62,753 nucleotides of DNA from assembly GCA_903916595.1 (NCBI GenBank), contig CAIWXI010000042.1, forward strand, positions 1-62,753, read 5' to 3'. The position numbers and the translations under genes were made by a program. This document shows, piece after piece, positions 35,776 through 45,583 of this stretch. Within the stretch, counting starts at the first letter, position 1. The number at the start of each line of letters is the position of its first letter. Source of the DNA: an uncultured Bacteroidales bacterium. Its GTDB lineage: Bacteria > Bacteroidota > Bacteroidia > Bacteroidales > FEN-979. The notes beneath the pieces are model-generated. The model saw only the letters and a program-made list of their open reading frames with translations, had not been told where the DNA came from and ran no database searches.

Positions 35776-37356
35776 TTATTTAGGTATCTTAATCTTTTGT
35801 CCGGGCTTCAGGTAGGAAGCATTGTTGATTCCGTTAAGCTTTTTGATCTGTGCCACGGTAACATTAAAATGGTCGGCAAGATCCCATAGGTTATCACCCG
35901 AAAGAATCGTATAATAGATGAATTTCGAATTCCCGACGGGGGTTTTAGCAACAGGCTTAGGAGCAGGCTGTTTTGCAGTTGTCACGGAAGAGGCGACAGG
36001 TTTCTGAACGCTGGCAACAGCTGCTGGTGGTGTTTCCCGTTTACGAAGCAGGGAATCGGGAATTTTCGGAGCAGAGCCGGGAGTGTAAACAAAGACCTTT
36101 TGTTTTGGTTTTACATAATTCTTGCTCAGGTTATTAAGAGACTTAAATTCGGGAATACTCATATGGAATTTTTTGGCTATCCCGGCCACTGTCTCACCTT
36201 TTTTAACAGTATACTGTTGTGTTTCATGGTAGCTCGCGTAAATAGCTGCAAGGCTTGCATCATCAGAGAGCGCATCTTTCGTTTTATAGGCATAGAGAGC
36301 ATTTTCATTATTGATAAAATCGCCCACATTCTTTTTCCTCAGCCTGAGTTTGTAAGTCATTTCGGGAGTGGCAGGAATAACGCCTTGTTTATAAGCCGGA
36401 TTAAGGAAGTCAATCTCATCCCAGGGGATGTTCAGCATTTCAGATATCTGTCCGAAGGTCAGCGGATGCCGCACGGTTACAGTATCTACCTCGTAATACA
36501 GAATGCCGGGATCCACAGGATAGATCTTATGTTCATTGGCATAGGCAAGCACATAACTTGCTGCTATGAAAGCAGGTACATAGGCCCTCGTTTCTTTTGG
36601 CAGAAAACGATGGATAGCCCAGAAATTTTTCAGTCCGCCTGATCTGCGGATGGCTTTGTTCACATTGCCTGCGCCTGAGTTATAGGCAGCCAGTGCCAGT
36701 GACCAGTTCCCGTAAATATCATACAGGTCCTTCAGATGTTCGCAGGCTGCTATGGTTGCCTTAAAGGGATCATAACGGTCGTCGACATATGAGCTTACCT
36801 TCAAACCGTATACTCTTCCGGTGCCATACATGAACTGCCACAGGCCTTTTGCCCCGGCTTTTGAGTTGGCCACAGGGTTAAGTGCCGATTCAATCACGGC
36901 AAGATATTTAAGTTCAAGGGGCATATCGAAGCGATCGAGCTGTTCCTCAAAAAGAGGGAAATAGATCTCAGACAGGCCCAGGATGCGGGCTGTAAGTTTG
37001 CGTTTCCGCACAGCATAGAGATCGATAAATTTTTTGACGTCAGAATTATAAATATATTCAAACGGAGAATTTTCGTTCATCAGAGCTATCCTGGCGGCAT
37101 ACACCGAATCGGAAAAAACAGGGATCTCCGTTTCGGTATAATTGCTCCACGAAGGGTATTTCAGTGCATGAGGAGAAGCACCATCAGAGAAGATCTTAAG
37201 TGTTGACAGGCTGTCGAGCATAGCAACAACTGCATCATCTTCAACAAGTTTTGCTTTTTTTGATGTAGTGTCGGAACGAAGCGTGTCCTGGGAAAAAATG
37301 GAATGAGGGCTTACCAGCAATACGATCAGTATAGAAATCAAGTGTACAACCCTCAT
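35776..37356 (-). CDS. MltD-like lytic transglycosylase with two LysM domains
   Basis: A 526-residue secreted peptidoglycan lyase. Signal peptide 1-22 (ending IFSQ); SLT domain about 140-270, with the catalytic Glu in YLAVIESALNP and the motifs GAKGLWQFM and ALAAYNSGAGNVNKAI; two LysM peptidoglycan-binding repeats at about 380-425 (YTVKKGETVAGIAKKF) and 480-526 (YTILSGDNLWDLADHF), joined by a Pro/Ala/Lys-rich linker. This is the MltD layout. Promoter at 37396-37403. The TolC gene follows 12 bases after its stop. Confidence 0.92.
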   Translation of the reverse strand: MRVVHLISILIVLLVSPHSIFSQDTLRSDTTSKKAKLVEDDAVVAMLDSLSTLKIFSDGASPHALKYPSWSNYTETEIPVFSDSVYAARIALMNENSPFEYIYNSDVKKFIDLYAVRKRKLTARILGLSEIYFPLFEEQLDRFDMPLELKYLAVIESALNPVANSKAGAKGLWQFMYGTGRVYGLKVSSYVDDRYDPFKATIAACEHLKDLYDIYGNWSLALAAYNSGAGNVNKAIRRSGGLKNFWAIHRFLPKETRAYVPAFIAASYVLAYANEHKIYPVDPGILYYEVDTVTVRHPLTFGQISEMLNIPWDEIDFLNPAYKQGVIPATPEMTYKLRLRKKNVGDFINNENALYAYKTKDALSDDASLAAIYASYHETQQYTVKKGETVAGIAKKFHMSIPEFKSLNNLSKNYVKPKQKVFVYTPGSAPKIPDSLLRKRETPPAAVASVQKPVASSVTTAKQPAPKPVAKTPVGNSKFIYYTILSGDNLWDLADHFNVTVAQIKKLNGINNASYLKPGQKIKIPK

Positions 37357-37395
37357 GCGATTCTTTATAATAAATAATTATGGATGAACGATATG

Positions 37396-37403
37396 CAAAG
37401 ATA
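37396..37403 (-). promoter_or_regulatory. Bacteroidota -7 promoter motif for the LysM transglycosylase and efflux genes
   Basis: TATCTTTG on the minus strand matches TAnnTTTG, 39 bases before the transglycosylase ATG. Confidence 0.55.
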
Positions 37404-37472
37404 TCCTTTTTTTAAAAATGCTCAACACAGAAGTTAAGCAAAGGTAATTATTAGTGACAAGGGTGAATTAAG

Positions 37473-37480
37473 TATATTTG
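37473..37480 (+). promoter_or_regulatory. Bacteroidota -7 promoter motif for the PPAD-like gene
   Basis: TATATTTG matches TAnnTTTG, 19 bases before the ATG at 37500. It is divergent from the promoter at 37396. Confidence 0.6.
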
Positions 37481-37499
37481 TAATATTAACTTCATACCG

Positions 37500-39542
37500 A
37501 TGAAAACAGTTTTCTCTTTTCTTGCCTGTATTGTCTTGTTTGGCGGATTTTCAGCAGCCCAGGACACGGTCCCGGGGTCGTCTGTAAAGCTAACCCACGA
37601 AATGTCGCCCGACGAACTCAGGCGAAAAGCCGAAATCGGCAGAACCTTCATTGAAACGCCTCCCCCTGCCGGCCCGTTAAGGAACGTCGAGGAATTTGGC
37701 CGGATGCAGGGAGCCCTGGTAAGATATCCTTTTGGTATCCCTGTATCGCTGATCAGGGAAATGGCCGACGGTGTGATGGTTACAACCATCGTGGCAAACC
37801 TGTCACAGAAAACTGCGGTAACCGGCATCTATGTGAGCAATGGAGTTGATACAAGCCATTGCAATTTTTTAATAGCACCCTCCGACAGCTACTGGACACG
37901 TGATTACGGTCCCTGGTTTGAAAGCGACAGTTCAAACCATATCGGTATCGTTGACTTCCCCTATAACCGCCCCAGGCCAAACGATGACGAGATCCCGAAA
38001 AAAGTTGCAGAGATGCTGGGAATCCAGTGGTACGGGATGAACCTGATTTCAACGGGAGGCGATTATATGACCGACGGGATGGGAAATTCTGCATCTACCG
38101 AGCTGGTCTGGACCGAGAATCCTTCCCTTACTCATGACCAGGTCGCCCGAAAAGTTCTTGATTACCTGGGTGTTGAAAACTACCAGGTAGTGCCAGACCC
38201 CAACGTGAATACTTCAATTGATCATATCGATTGCTGGGGGAAATTCCTTGCTCCAGATAAGATACTGATCAGGCAGGTGGGTGTATCGAATCCCTGCTAC
38301 AACGCCCTTGAAACTACAGCTACATACTGGGCATCCCAGACCAGTCCTTATGGAACAAATTACAGGGTATACAGAGTGCAGACACCCTCCGATCAACCCT
38401 ATTCAAATTCTGTTATTCTGAATAACAAAGTGCTCATCCCCTTTATGAATTCCACCTGGGACGACAGTGCCAAAGCCGCTTATGAAGCAGCAATGCCCGG
38501 TTATACCGTAGTGGGTTTCCCGGCCCAGGCTTCCACTCCCTGGCTGTCGACCGATGCGCTTCATTGCCGGGTAATGGGTCTTGCGGATATCCATCTCCTG
38601 TATGTCAAACATATTCCTGTTGCAAGTGTTCAGCCTTGCGATGAAAACTATATCATCAATGCCGGGATCATCTCATGCAGCGATTCAGCTCTTTTCGCCG
38701 ATTCGGTGCTGGTGTATTACAAGGTCAACAATGGTTCTTTCCAGGCTGTTCATATGACGAACATTTCAGGGAACCTTTACCGCGGGATCATCCCAAGGCA
38801 GGCCGCCGGAAGTACGGTTAAATATTATATCTATGCTGCCGACCGCTCAGGGCGGAGGGAAACAGCTCCGTTTATCGGGAACGCCGATCCGTTTACATTC
38901 AGTTCGGTTTGCTCCAATGTAGTTGCCGTTCCTGATACCCTGTGGTTCAACACACCCTATGATGCAATGTATGGCAAGGTTACCTATCTCCATAACTTCA
39001 CTGCATCTGCAGTCGACATAAGCTATCTTGAGATGAATGGTTCCGGGCTTCCCTGGCATGTTGACTCCACTGACGTTTCACCTGTTCCTTATACACTTAA
39101 TGCAGGTGATTCTGCTTATGTGAGGGTCAGGCTCTATATGATCACCGATCATATTCCGGGCTCATACCTGATCGATAGTGTGAATTACACAACAAACCTG
39201 GGAACCGGGCGGTTCATTCTTATGGTCAATCCTCAGTTACTGGGCGGCATCAGGGCCGATCAGACCCAGAGTATATCGGCCGCTAATTTCCCGAATCCGT
39301 TCATATCCGCGACAACCATAAACTTTAGTTTGAGGGAAGCAGGCAATATCAGGCTGGGAATATTCGACCTTAACGGGCAACTTATCAGTGAACCGGTATC
39401 GGGTGCGTATCCGGCCGGTGAGCATTCAGTTATCTGGGATGGGACAGACAGGACTGGCAATAAAGCCGCAGCCGGGATCTATTTGTACCGGCTGACGTCT
39501 GAAAAAGAGACTCTGGTAAAAAGGATGTTGCTTATTCGGTAA
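37500..39542 (+). CDS. Secreted peptidylarginine deiminase, PPAD-like, with T9SS sorting domain
   Basis: A 680-residue protein of the agmatine deiminase/peptidylarginine deiminase superfamily, expected to hydrolyse arginine side chains to citrulline outside the cell. Signal peptide 1-20 (ending SAAQ). Seen catalytic positions: Asp135 ([10 protein letters not shown]), His242 and Asp244 ([11 protein letters not shown]), nucleophile Cys356 ([10 protein letters not shown]), and the Arg157/Arg159 pair in NRPRPNDD. All six line up, with an offset of only 5-6 residues, with Porphyromonas gingivalis PPAD (D130, R152, R154, H236, D238, C351). An Ig-like domain (about 375-460), a second beta domain (about 470-590) and a T9SS sorting domain (about 595-680, [14 protein letters not shown] ... 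AAGIYLYRL) follow. It is longer than PPAD by the extra beta domain. The stop overlaps the lysS stop by 11 bases. Confidence 0.87.
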   Translation: MKTVFSFLACIVLFGGFSAAQDTVPGSSVKLTHEMSPDELRRKAEIGRTFIETPPPAGPLRNVEEFGRMQGALVRYPFGIPVSLIREMADGVMVTTIVANLSQKTAVTGIYVSNGVDTSHCNFLIAPSDSYWTRDYGPWFESDSSNHIGIVDFPYNRPRPNDDEIPKKVAEMLGIQWYGMNLISTGGDYMTDGMGNSASTELVWTENPSLTHDQVARKVLDYLGVENYQVVPDPNVNTSIDHIDCWGKFLAPDKILIRQVGVSNPCYNALETTATYWASQTSPYGTNYRVYRVQTPSDQPYSNSVILNNKVLIPFMNSTWDDSAKAAYEAAMPGYTVVGFPAQASTPWLSTDALHCRVMGLADIHLLYVKHIPVASVQPCDENYIINAGIISCSDSALFADSVLVYYKVNNGSFQAVHMTNISGNLYRGIIPRQAAGSTVKYYIYAADRSGRRETAPFIGNADPFTFSSVCSNVVAVPDTLWFNTPYDAMYGKVTYLHNFTASAVDISYLEMNGSGLPWHVDSTDVSPVPYTLNAGDSAYVRVRLYMITDHIPGSYLIDSVNYTTNLGTGRFILMVNPQLLGGIRADQTQSISAANFPNPFISATTINFSLREAGNIRLGIFDLNGQLISEPVSGAYPAGEHSVIWDGTDRTGNKAAAGIYLYRLTSEKETLVKRMLLIR

Positions 39543-41052
39543 TACGTTTTTCGGGCCTCATCTGGGGGAAAAACAGTACATCCTGAATAGATACCTGGTT
39601 GGTCATGATCATGGTGAGGCGGTCTATACCTATACCCAGCCCCGATGCAGGTGGCATGGCATATTCCAGGGAACGAAGAAAATCCTCGTCCAGCGCCATC
39701 GATTCGTCATCACCCCGTTTACCCAGTTCCAGCTGGGACTCAAATCGTTCTCTCTGGTCGATGGGATCGTTCAGTTCAGAGAAGGCGTTACAGAGTTCTT
39801 TCCCGTTACAGATTGCTTCAAACCGTTCAACAAGTCCGGCTTTGCTACGGTGTTTCTTGGCCAGTGGCGACATTTCCACGGGGTAATCGGTGATAAAAGT
39901 AGGCTGGATCAGAAACGGCTCGCATTTTTCGCCAAAGATCTGGTCGATGATCTTGCCTTTGGCCATGGTCTTGTCGATAGGAACCTGCAGCTGTTTGGCA
40001 ATAGCAACCAGTTCATCCTCCGATTTGCCGTCAATATCAATGCCGGTATAATGCTGAATCACCTCAAACATGGTAAATCTTTTCCAGGGGCGTTGGAAGT
40101 CGATGAGCTTATCGCCAACCTGTACCTCTGTTTTTCCGTGCAGGTCAAGAGCAATTTTCTCAACCATCTCCTCCACCAGGTCCATCATCCATTCATAATC
40201 CTTATAAGCCACGTAAAGCTCCATCTGGGTGAATTCGGGATTATGGAATCGGTCCATCCCCTCGTTGCGGAAGTCTTTAGAGAACTCATAGACCCCGTCG
40301 AATCCTCCAACGATTAGCCGCTTGAGGTAAAGCTCATTGGCAATACGGAGGTAAAGGGTCATGTCGAGTGAGTTATGATGGGTCTTGAATGGCCTGGCAG
40401 CGGCGCCACCGTAAAGAGGCTGAAGCACAGGGGTCTCAACTTCGAGGTACGATCTTTTGTTCAGAAACTCACGCATGGAATTCACCAGCCTGGTCCTCTT
40501 CACGAAAACATCCCTTACCTCGGGGTTAACGATCATATCGACATACCGCTGGCGGTATCTCTGCTCGGGATCGGTGAAGGCATCGAACAGCTCCCCGTCT
40601 TTTTCTTTGACGATGGGCAGTACGCGCAGGGATTTTGAAAGAAGCTTAAGTCCATTTACATGGATTGAGATCTCTCCCATCTGGGTAACGAACACATAGC
40701 CGGTCACGCCGATGATATCGCCGATATCAAGCAGTTTTTTAAATACCGTGTTGTACAGGGTTTTGTCTTCACCGGTGCAGATCTCGTCTCGTTTAATGTA
40801 CATCTGAATACGGCCTGTCGAATCCTGGAGTTCGCTGAAGGAGGCGGCGCCCATGATACGGCGGGTCATGATACGGCCGGCAATGCTCACATTCTGGTAA
40901 AGTGAATTGTCGGAAGGATAATGCTGTTTGATCTCTGCCGCGGTCGCGTTAACAAGGAATGTTTCGGGAGGGAAGGGATTGATACCGAGCCTGACAAGTT
41001 CATTTAATGCATCGCGGCGGATTTGTTCCTGCCCGGTAATGGGAATTGACAT
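39532..41052 (-). CDS. lysS: Lysyl-tRNA synthetase, class II
   Basis: A 506-residue class II synthetase charging tRNA-Lys. N-terminal OB-fold anticodon-binding domain (about 45-140, [16 protein letters not shown]), then the catalytic core with motif 2 ([18 protein letters not shown]) and motif 3 ([12 protein letters not shown]). The ATG at 41052 is chosen over the in-frame TTG at 41070, because the promoter motif 41068-41075 would overlap the TTG. It converges on the PPAD-like gene with an 11-base overlap and is preceded by recO on the same strand. Confidence 0.95.
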   Translation of the reverse strand: MSIPITGQEQIRRDALNELVRLGINPFPPETFLVNATAAEIKQHYPSDNSLYQNVSIAGRIMTRRIMGAASFSELQDSTGRIQMYIKRDEICTGEDKTLYNTVFKKLLDIGDIIGVTGYVFVTQMGEISIHVNGLKLLSKSLRVLPIVKEKDGELFDAFTDPEQRYRQRYVDMIVNPEVRDVFVKRTRLVNSMREFLNKRSYLEVETPVLQPLYGGAAARPFKTHHNSLDMTLYLRIANELYLKRLIVGGFDGVYEFSKDFRNEGMDRFHNPEFTQMELYVAYKDYEWMMDLVEEMVEKIALDLHGKTEVQVGDKLIDFQRPWKRFTMFEVIQHYTGIDIDGKSEDELVAIAKQLQVPIDKTMAKGKIIDQIFGEKCEPFLIQPTFITDYPVEMSPLAKKHRSKAGLVERFEAICNGKELCNAFSELNDPIDQRERFESQLELGKRGDDESMALDEDFLRSLEYAMPPASGLGIGIDRLTMIMTNQVSIQDVLFFPQMRPEKRITE

Positions 41053-41067
41053 ACGCTGAATTTTAGG

Positions 41068-41075
41068 CAAAGATA
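41068..41075 (-). promoter_or_regulatory. Bacteroidota -7 promoter motif for lysS
   Basis: TATCTTTG on the minus strand, 15 bases before the ATG at 41052, in the short gap after recO. Confidence 0.55.
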
Positions 41076-41080
41076 AGGAA

Positions 41081-41806
41081 TTACGACAATACCGTATGCA
41101 GTATATGATGGGAGTTCATGGGCTTGAAGCCCGGCAGGTGGAGCTGATAGTAGATGAGAAGGGAATCGAGCAGGGATCTCCTGACCTCGGGTTTAAAATG
41201 AAGCTCTGATTGATTTTCAATAGTTGTTATGATGAGTGAATGAAACAGTTTGCCGTATTCGGGCCTCACGAAGGCATCTTTTTCGGGTATCAATGGCTGA
41301 AAATGACTTTCACGGAGGTTGAAGACGGGTTTTTTTTCAGAAAAACCTGGCTGTGGCTGGATCCCCAGAAACCGGGTGAGTTCTGAAGTAAATACCAGTG
41401 GAAAACAGTTGAGGTTATTTTCGGTGGAGTCTAGCAGCAGGCAGGATTTCCAGAGGTATCCGAAGAGTTCGTTGTTGGTTTCTTCTTCCCTCACAGCTTT
41501 GTACAGAAGTTCATTGATATACAGGGCAACGGAGCTTTTCAGGATATCGAAGGGGATACTCAAATAGGGCTGGAACAGCCTGACTTCCCTGGCTGTATGC
41601 AGAGTGTTTCTTTCTTTCATGCCGGCTACTATTTCGAGCAAGGTCAGAGGCTGGAACAGTCCGGCTTTTGTTTTTGCCTTCTCTTTGCGGATCCCTTTGA
41701 AAAGGTACGACTGAAGACCACGGGCTTCGGTATAAATACGGACGATGATACTGGTTTCGGAGTATTTTACGGTATGTAATACGATGCCTTTAGTTGTAAT
41801 CAGCAT
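41081..41806 (-). CDS. recO: DNA repair protein RecO
   Basis: A 241-residue RecFOR pathway protein that helps load RecA on gapped DNA. N-terminal OB-fold ([20 protein letters not shown], then [14 protein letters not shown]), followed by a helical C-terminal part ([25 protein letters not shown]). The zinc cysteines of some RecO proteins are absent, as in other Bacteroidota. Its ATG shares one base with the porZ stop codon (TGATG), so the two genes are translationally coupled. Confidence 0.9.
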   Translation of the reverse strand: MLITTKGIVLHTVKYSETSIIVRIYTEARGLQSYLFKGIRKEKAKTKAGLFQPLTLLEIVAGMKERNTLHTAREVRLFQPYLSIPFDILKSSVALYINELLYKAVREEETNNELFGYLWKSCLLLDSTENNLNCFPLVFTSELTRFLGIQPQPGFSEKKPVFNLRESHFQPLIPEKDAFVRPEYGKLFHSLIITTIENQSELHFKPEVRRSLLDSLLIYYQLHLPGFKPMNSHHILHTVLS

Positions 41807-44136
41807 CAGTTGATCACCAGGATCTTGGTTACTACTTTTTCGCTTCCGTCCTCATTGGTGGCAAAGACCATATACACTCCCGTATGAACCTTCTTGCCGT
41901 CCATGGTACTGCCGTTCCAGACTGCTTGTCCGCCCTCGGCTTTGCCTGTATAAACAAGTCTTCCGCTGATATCGGTGATACGGATCTGGGCGTTGCTGAT
42001 GAGGCCTTTCACGGCGATGTAGCCCTGGTATCCTTCAGGGACCGGGTTCGGATAGGCATACACATTGCCGAAGGCATCTCCGCCTTCTGTGGCTGTACTT
42101 TTAAAGGATATCACGCCCTTATCGGTACCGAAATACACTTCGCCGGTAATCTGGTTGATGGAAATGGATGTCACCCGGTCTGACAGCAGGGGGCTGTTTT
42201 CCGCAGTAAAATGAAATACCTGTTTTGTACCATCGGCCGAGAAAAGATAAGCTCCGCCCCGGTCGGTTCCCATCCATTTACGGTTGGCCCCGTCTACGGC
42301 GATAGCATTCACCTGTTCGTTCTCGAGGAGATACTGAACATACTGCCCCTGTTGGACCAGAGGCCGCTGGCAGTCGGAAGGGTGAGTTGTAAAAAGGTCG
42401 TCGGGACTATAGAATACACCAACCCCGCTTTCGGTTCCGACCCAGATCTCGCCGTTCTTGTCCTCGGTCATTGAAAATACCGAATTCCCCGGGATATTCC
42501 CGCTTCCGGCCGAGTTGTTCAACTTGGTTGAGAGGTCATCGTTCGGGTTATCGGGGGTTCCGTTATCGGTAAACACCAAAACAGAATAAGGGTTCAGATT
42601 ACCATAGCGCATCTGCATCCATACCTGATCGTAACGGGTGGCGATGATCTGGCCAAGGTCGGTCTCATTGTTTTTGGTTATGGTAAAACCCGTCCATTGG
42701 TTGCCTCTTTTTAATGACAGGCACTGATTTGTATGGGAGCAATTGATCCACTGAAAGCCGTGGGCATCGAAGGCAGAGCCTCCCACGCGGATCACAGCGC
42801 TGTCGCCTGCCGAATGGTGATGCAGGGTAGAGTTGGACTCGGTATACCGGCGGCTAAAGGCGCCATTGTAAAACTCCAGAAGGCCGTACCCCCAGGTCGC
42901 GGCATAGATCCGTTTGGGGTCTGAAGGGTCGGCGGTAACCGATACAATATTAGACCAGCTGTACAACTGGGGATCCACGGCTCCAGAGATATTTTGCCAG
43001 TTGGCATCATCAAAGTGGTATATCTGGGCTGCCTGGGAGAGAGGTACATAGGAACCGTCGTAGCCACCCGGGGTGATGTACAGGTCATTTCCCAGTGAAC
43101 TCATGCTGAAGGCATTAGCCGAAAGTGGACCGCTCAGGTTATAGGTCTTTATCTGGTCTGAATTCATCTCGTAGCTCACCAGTCCTGAATATGAATCGGC
43201 GATCCAGATGGTCTGATTTCTATCGCAGATGGCATCCTGGGGAAATGAACCGGCTCCGGGGTAAGAGTTTATGACCTTGTACCGGGTAAAATTCTGATCA
43301 AAAACATCGACATAATAATTGTAACTCACAACCAGGAAATTATACATGCTGTTGAGGTTCATCACCGGATTTGTGTCACCATTGATCCAGGCCGACCAGG
43401 TTCCGGTATAGGTATACAGGGTGTCGAGACCGTTTGTTCGTTTCTTATTGACCACCACCTTACCCGAAAAGAAAGTGATGGTGTTGTACATCAGGGTAGT
43501 GTCAATGCGTTTATCTTTAGACCATACTGCATAGTTGGCCAGATTGGGATCTTTGTACCAGGCTTTATATATGCCTTTTTCGGTAGCAGCCCAAAGCGTG
43601 TCGCGGTCGTCTTTCACCAGACCCATCACATTCACCTGGGTGCCGCCGTTGCCTATATAATATGTTTCTTTGATTTCCTGTTTTACAAGGTCAAGCACCA
43701 CGATCCCGAAGCCGCACTGAAGGTATGCCGTGCTGCCCAGGCAGTAAATGCTGTTGATGGTTTTATTACCGAGGATCGTTTTGCGGTAGATATCTGATAT
43801 GTTGATGATGATGTTATTCTGGATGAGGTCGAGGTTGGCGTCGGTATATGCGACAACAAGTGTCTTTGTGGCGGAGTTGTAAGCGATACAGCTGATGCCG
43901 ATGTCGGAAAGGCCCTGAATTTTTGTGATCCTGCTGATGCTGTTGTCTTCTTTGTCATACACTATCAAAGCGTATGGAGTTGAGGCATAAATCTTGTTTC
44001 CGGCTTCTGCCACGGAATTGCAGAAGTTATAGGGAAGTTCGTCTCTCCACTGGCCGATGGGTATCTGGGGGCTCTGGGCTGAGAGGGATGCGGGATACAG
44101 GATGCAGGATAATAAAAAGAGTCTGAATATTTTCAT
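41806..44136 (-). CDS. porZ: Type IX secretion attachment-complex protein PorZ
   Basis: A 776-residue protein, the same length as P. gingivalis PorZ, which sits in the T9SS attachment complex and delivers anionic LPS to the sortase PorU. Signal peptide 1-20 (ending LSAQ), immediately followed by the characteristic IPIGQWRDELPYN start; then two beta-propeller domains with repeated DTLWAATEKGIY / GEIWVGTESGVGVFY / GEVYFGTDKGVI blades; and a C-terminal T9SS-type domain (about 695-776, YAYPNPVPEGYQGYI ... HTGVYMVFAT). The signal peptide (SCILYPASLSAQ) is encoded by degenerate heptamers. It is followed by recO on the same strand. A generic propeller T9SS protein is the only alternative. Confidence 0.87.
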   Translation of the reverse strand: MKIFRLFLLSCILYPASLSAQSPQIPIGQWRDELPYNFCNSVAEAGNKIYASTPYALIVYDKEDNSISRITKIQGLSDIGISCIAYNSATKTLVVAYTDANLDLIQNNIIINISDIYRKTILGNKTINSIYCLGSTAYLQCGFGIVVLDLVKQEIKETYYIGNGGTQVNVMGLVKDDRDTLWAATEKGIYKAWYKDPNLANYAVWSKDKRIDTTLMYNTITFFSGKVVVNKKRTNGLDTLYTYTGTWSAWINGDTNPVMNLNSMYNFLVVSYNYYVDVFDQNFTRYKVINSYPGAGSFPQDAICDRNQTIWIADSYSGLVSYEMNSDQIKTYNLSGPLSANAFSMSSLGNDLYITPGGYDGSYVPLSQAAQIYHFDDANWQNISGAVDPQLYSWSNIVSVTADPSDPKRIYAATWGYGLLEFYNGAFSRRYTESNSTLHHHSAGDSAVIRVGGSAFDAHGFQWINCSHTNQCLSLKRGNQWTGFTITKNNETDLGQIIATRYDQVWMQMRYGNLNPYSVLVFTDNGTPDNPNDDLSTKLNNSAGSGNIPGNSVFSMTEDKNGEIWVGTESGVGVFYSPDDLFTTHPSDCQRPLVQQGQYVQYLLENEQVNAIAVDGANRKWMGTDRGGAYLFSADGTKQVFHFTAENSPLLSDRVTSISINQITGEVYFGTDKGVISFKSTATEGGDAFGNVYAYPNPVPEGYQGYIAVKGLISNAQIRITDISGRLVYTGKAEGGQAVWNGSTMDGKKVHTGVYMVFATNEDGSEKVVTKILVIN
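44086..44113. repeat. Degenerate heptamers GGATGCR inside the porZ signal peptide
   Basis: GGATGCG, GGATACA, GGATGCA, GGATAAT on the plus strand, i.e. antisense to porZ. It is the same unit as the array in cysS, in the opposite orientation relative to the gene. Confidence 0.65.
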
Positions 44137-44220
44137 ACAGTATGAATATGGATCATAACACTAAACCGGGGTTTAAAAGTAACTGATTTTTTGCTGATTT
44201 ATTGCAGAAAACCCGGGAAT

Positions 44221-45513
44221 TCAGAGGATCATCCCTGCAGCAACCGTTTCATTGGTCGCTTCATCGATCAGGATGAGGCTGCCGGTCTGGCGGTTGGTCG
44301 TATAAGGGTCGAAAAACAGAGGTTTTGTTGTTCTCAGGTGAATTCTTGCTATTTCGTTCATAGCCAGGCTGGTGCGATTCTGAATTTGTTCGAGGGTACT
44401 GATGTTGAGTACATAGCTGATGGCGTCGATCACACAGCGCGCATCCCTCGAATTATGTTTAACGGCATATTTTCCGTTAAGCTGCATAGGTTTGGGGTTC
44501 ATCCAGCAGATCATACAATCGATTTCAGAAGAGGCTTTGGGCAGGTCATAAGCCCCGGCAATCATATCGCCCCGGCTAATGTCAATATCATCGGCTAAAA
44601 GAAGGGTCACGCTCATGGGCGGGAAAGCCTCATCCGCAGGTCCGTCAAAAGTATCGATACGCTCTATTTTGGTTTGAAGCCCTGCGGGGAACACCATCAC
44701 CTCATCGCCCGGATGGAAGATACCTCCTGCAATCCGGCCGGCATAACCGCGGTAGTCGTGAAATTCATCTGATTCGGGGCGGATCACATACTGCACGGGA
44801 AACCGCTGATGGACCATATCGAGGTCCTTGTCGATCGGGATGGTCTCGAGAGTCTCGAGAAGGGTTGAGCCTGTGTACCAGGGCATATTCTGTGAGGGTT
44901 TCACCACGTTATCGCCCTTGAGGGCGCTGATCGGAATAAACCTCAGGTCTTCGCCCGGCAGCACCTTTTCGACAAACGCGTTAAAGTCGGCTTTGATCTT
45001 TTCGAACACATCCTGTCGGTATTCGAGAAGGTCCATTTTGTTTATACAGACCACGATATGCGGTATACCGAGCAGATAGGCCAGGAAGGCATGACGGTAA
45101 GTCTGTTCAATAACGCCGTTGCGTGCATCGATCAGCACGATGGCGGCATTGGCGGTAGAAGCGCCCGTGACCATGTTCCTTGTATACTGAATATGCCCGG
45201 GAGTGTCGGCGATAATAAATTTACGGTTGGGAGTGGCAAAGTAGCGGTAAGCCACATCGATGGTGATACCTTGTTCGCGTTCGGCCCTGAGCCCGTCGGT
45301 AAACAGCGCCAGGTTGAGGTGTTCGCTCCCCTTCTGCACGCTGGCCCGCTTTACTGCATCAAGCTGGTCCTCGAACAGCGATTTGCTGTCGTACAGCAGC
45401 CTGCCGATGAGAGTGCTTTTACCGTCGTCTACACTGCCCGCTGTGGTAAACCGCAGAAGCTGCATGTTCAGGTAAGCCTTGCTTGAAAATTCAGTTTCAG
45501 TCGTCGCTGTCAT
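44221..45513 (-). CDS. cysN: Sulfate adenylyltransferase subunit 1 (GTPase)
   Basis: A 430-residue GTPase that drives sulfate activation to APS together with CysD. Translation-GTPase motifs: G1 GSVDDGKST, G3 DTPGHIQYTRNM, G4 NKMDLL; then two beta-barrel domains. It is not fused to an APS kinase (CysC). It starts 69 bases after the cysD stop, with a heptamer array between. No PAPS reductase genes are visible here. Confidence 0.93.
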   Translation of the reverse strand: MTATTETEFSSKAYLNMQLLRFTTAGSVDDGKSTLIGRLLYDSKSLFEDQLDAVKRASVQKGSEHLNLALFTDGLRAEREQGITIDVAYRYFATPNRKFIIADTPGHIQYTRNMVTGASTANAAIVLIDARNGVIEQTYRHAFLAYLLGIPHIVVCINKMDLLEYRQDVFEKIKADFNAFVEKVLPGEDLRFIPISALKGDNVVKPSQNMPWYTGSTLLETLETIPIDKDLDMVHQRFPVQYVIRPESDEFHDYRGYAGRIAGGIFHPGDEVMVFPAGLQTKIERIDTFDGPADEAFPPMSVTLLLADDIDISRGDMIAGAYDLPKASSEIDCMICWMNPKPMQLNGKYAVKHNSRDARCVIDAISYVLNISTLEQIQNRTSLAMNEIARIHLRTTKPLFFDPYTTNRQTGSLILIDEATNETVAAGMIL

Positions 45514-45534
45514 CTTATACTATCCTTCGTAAAT

Positions 45535-45583
45535 CGTACATCGTACATCGTACATCGTACATCGTACATCGTACATCGTACAT
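45535..45583. repeat. Tandem heptamer array (CGTACAT) x7 between cysD and cysN
   Basis: Seven perfect copies of CGTACAT. It begins 21 bases upstream of the cysN start codon and ends in the cysD stop codon, so it lies in the leader between two genes that should be co-translated. Confidence 0.97.
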
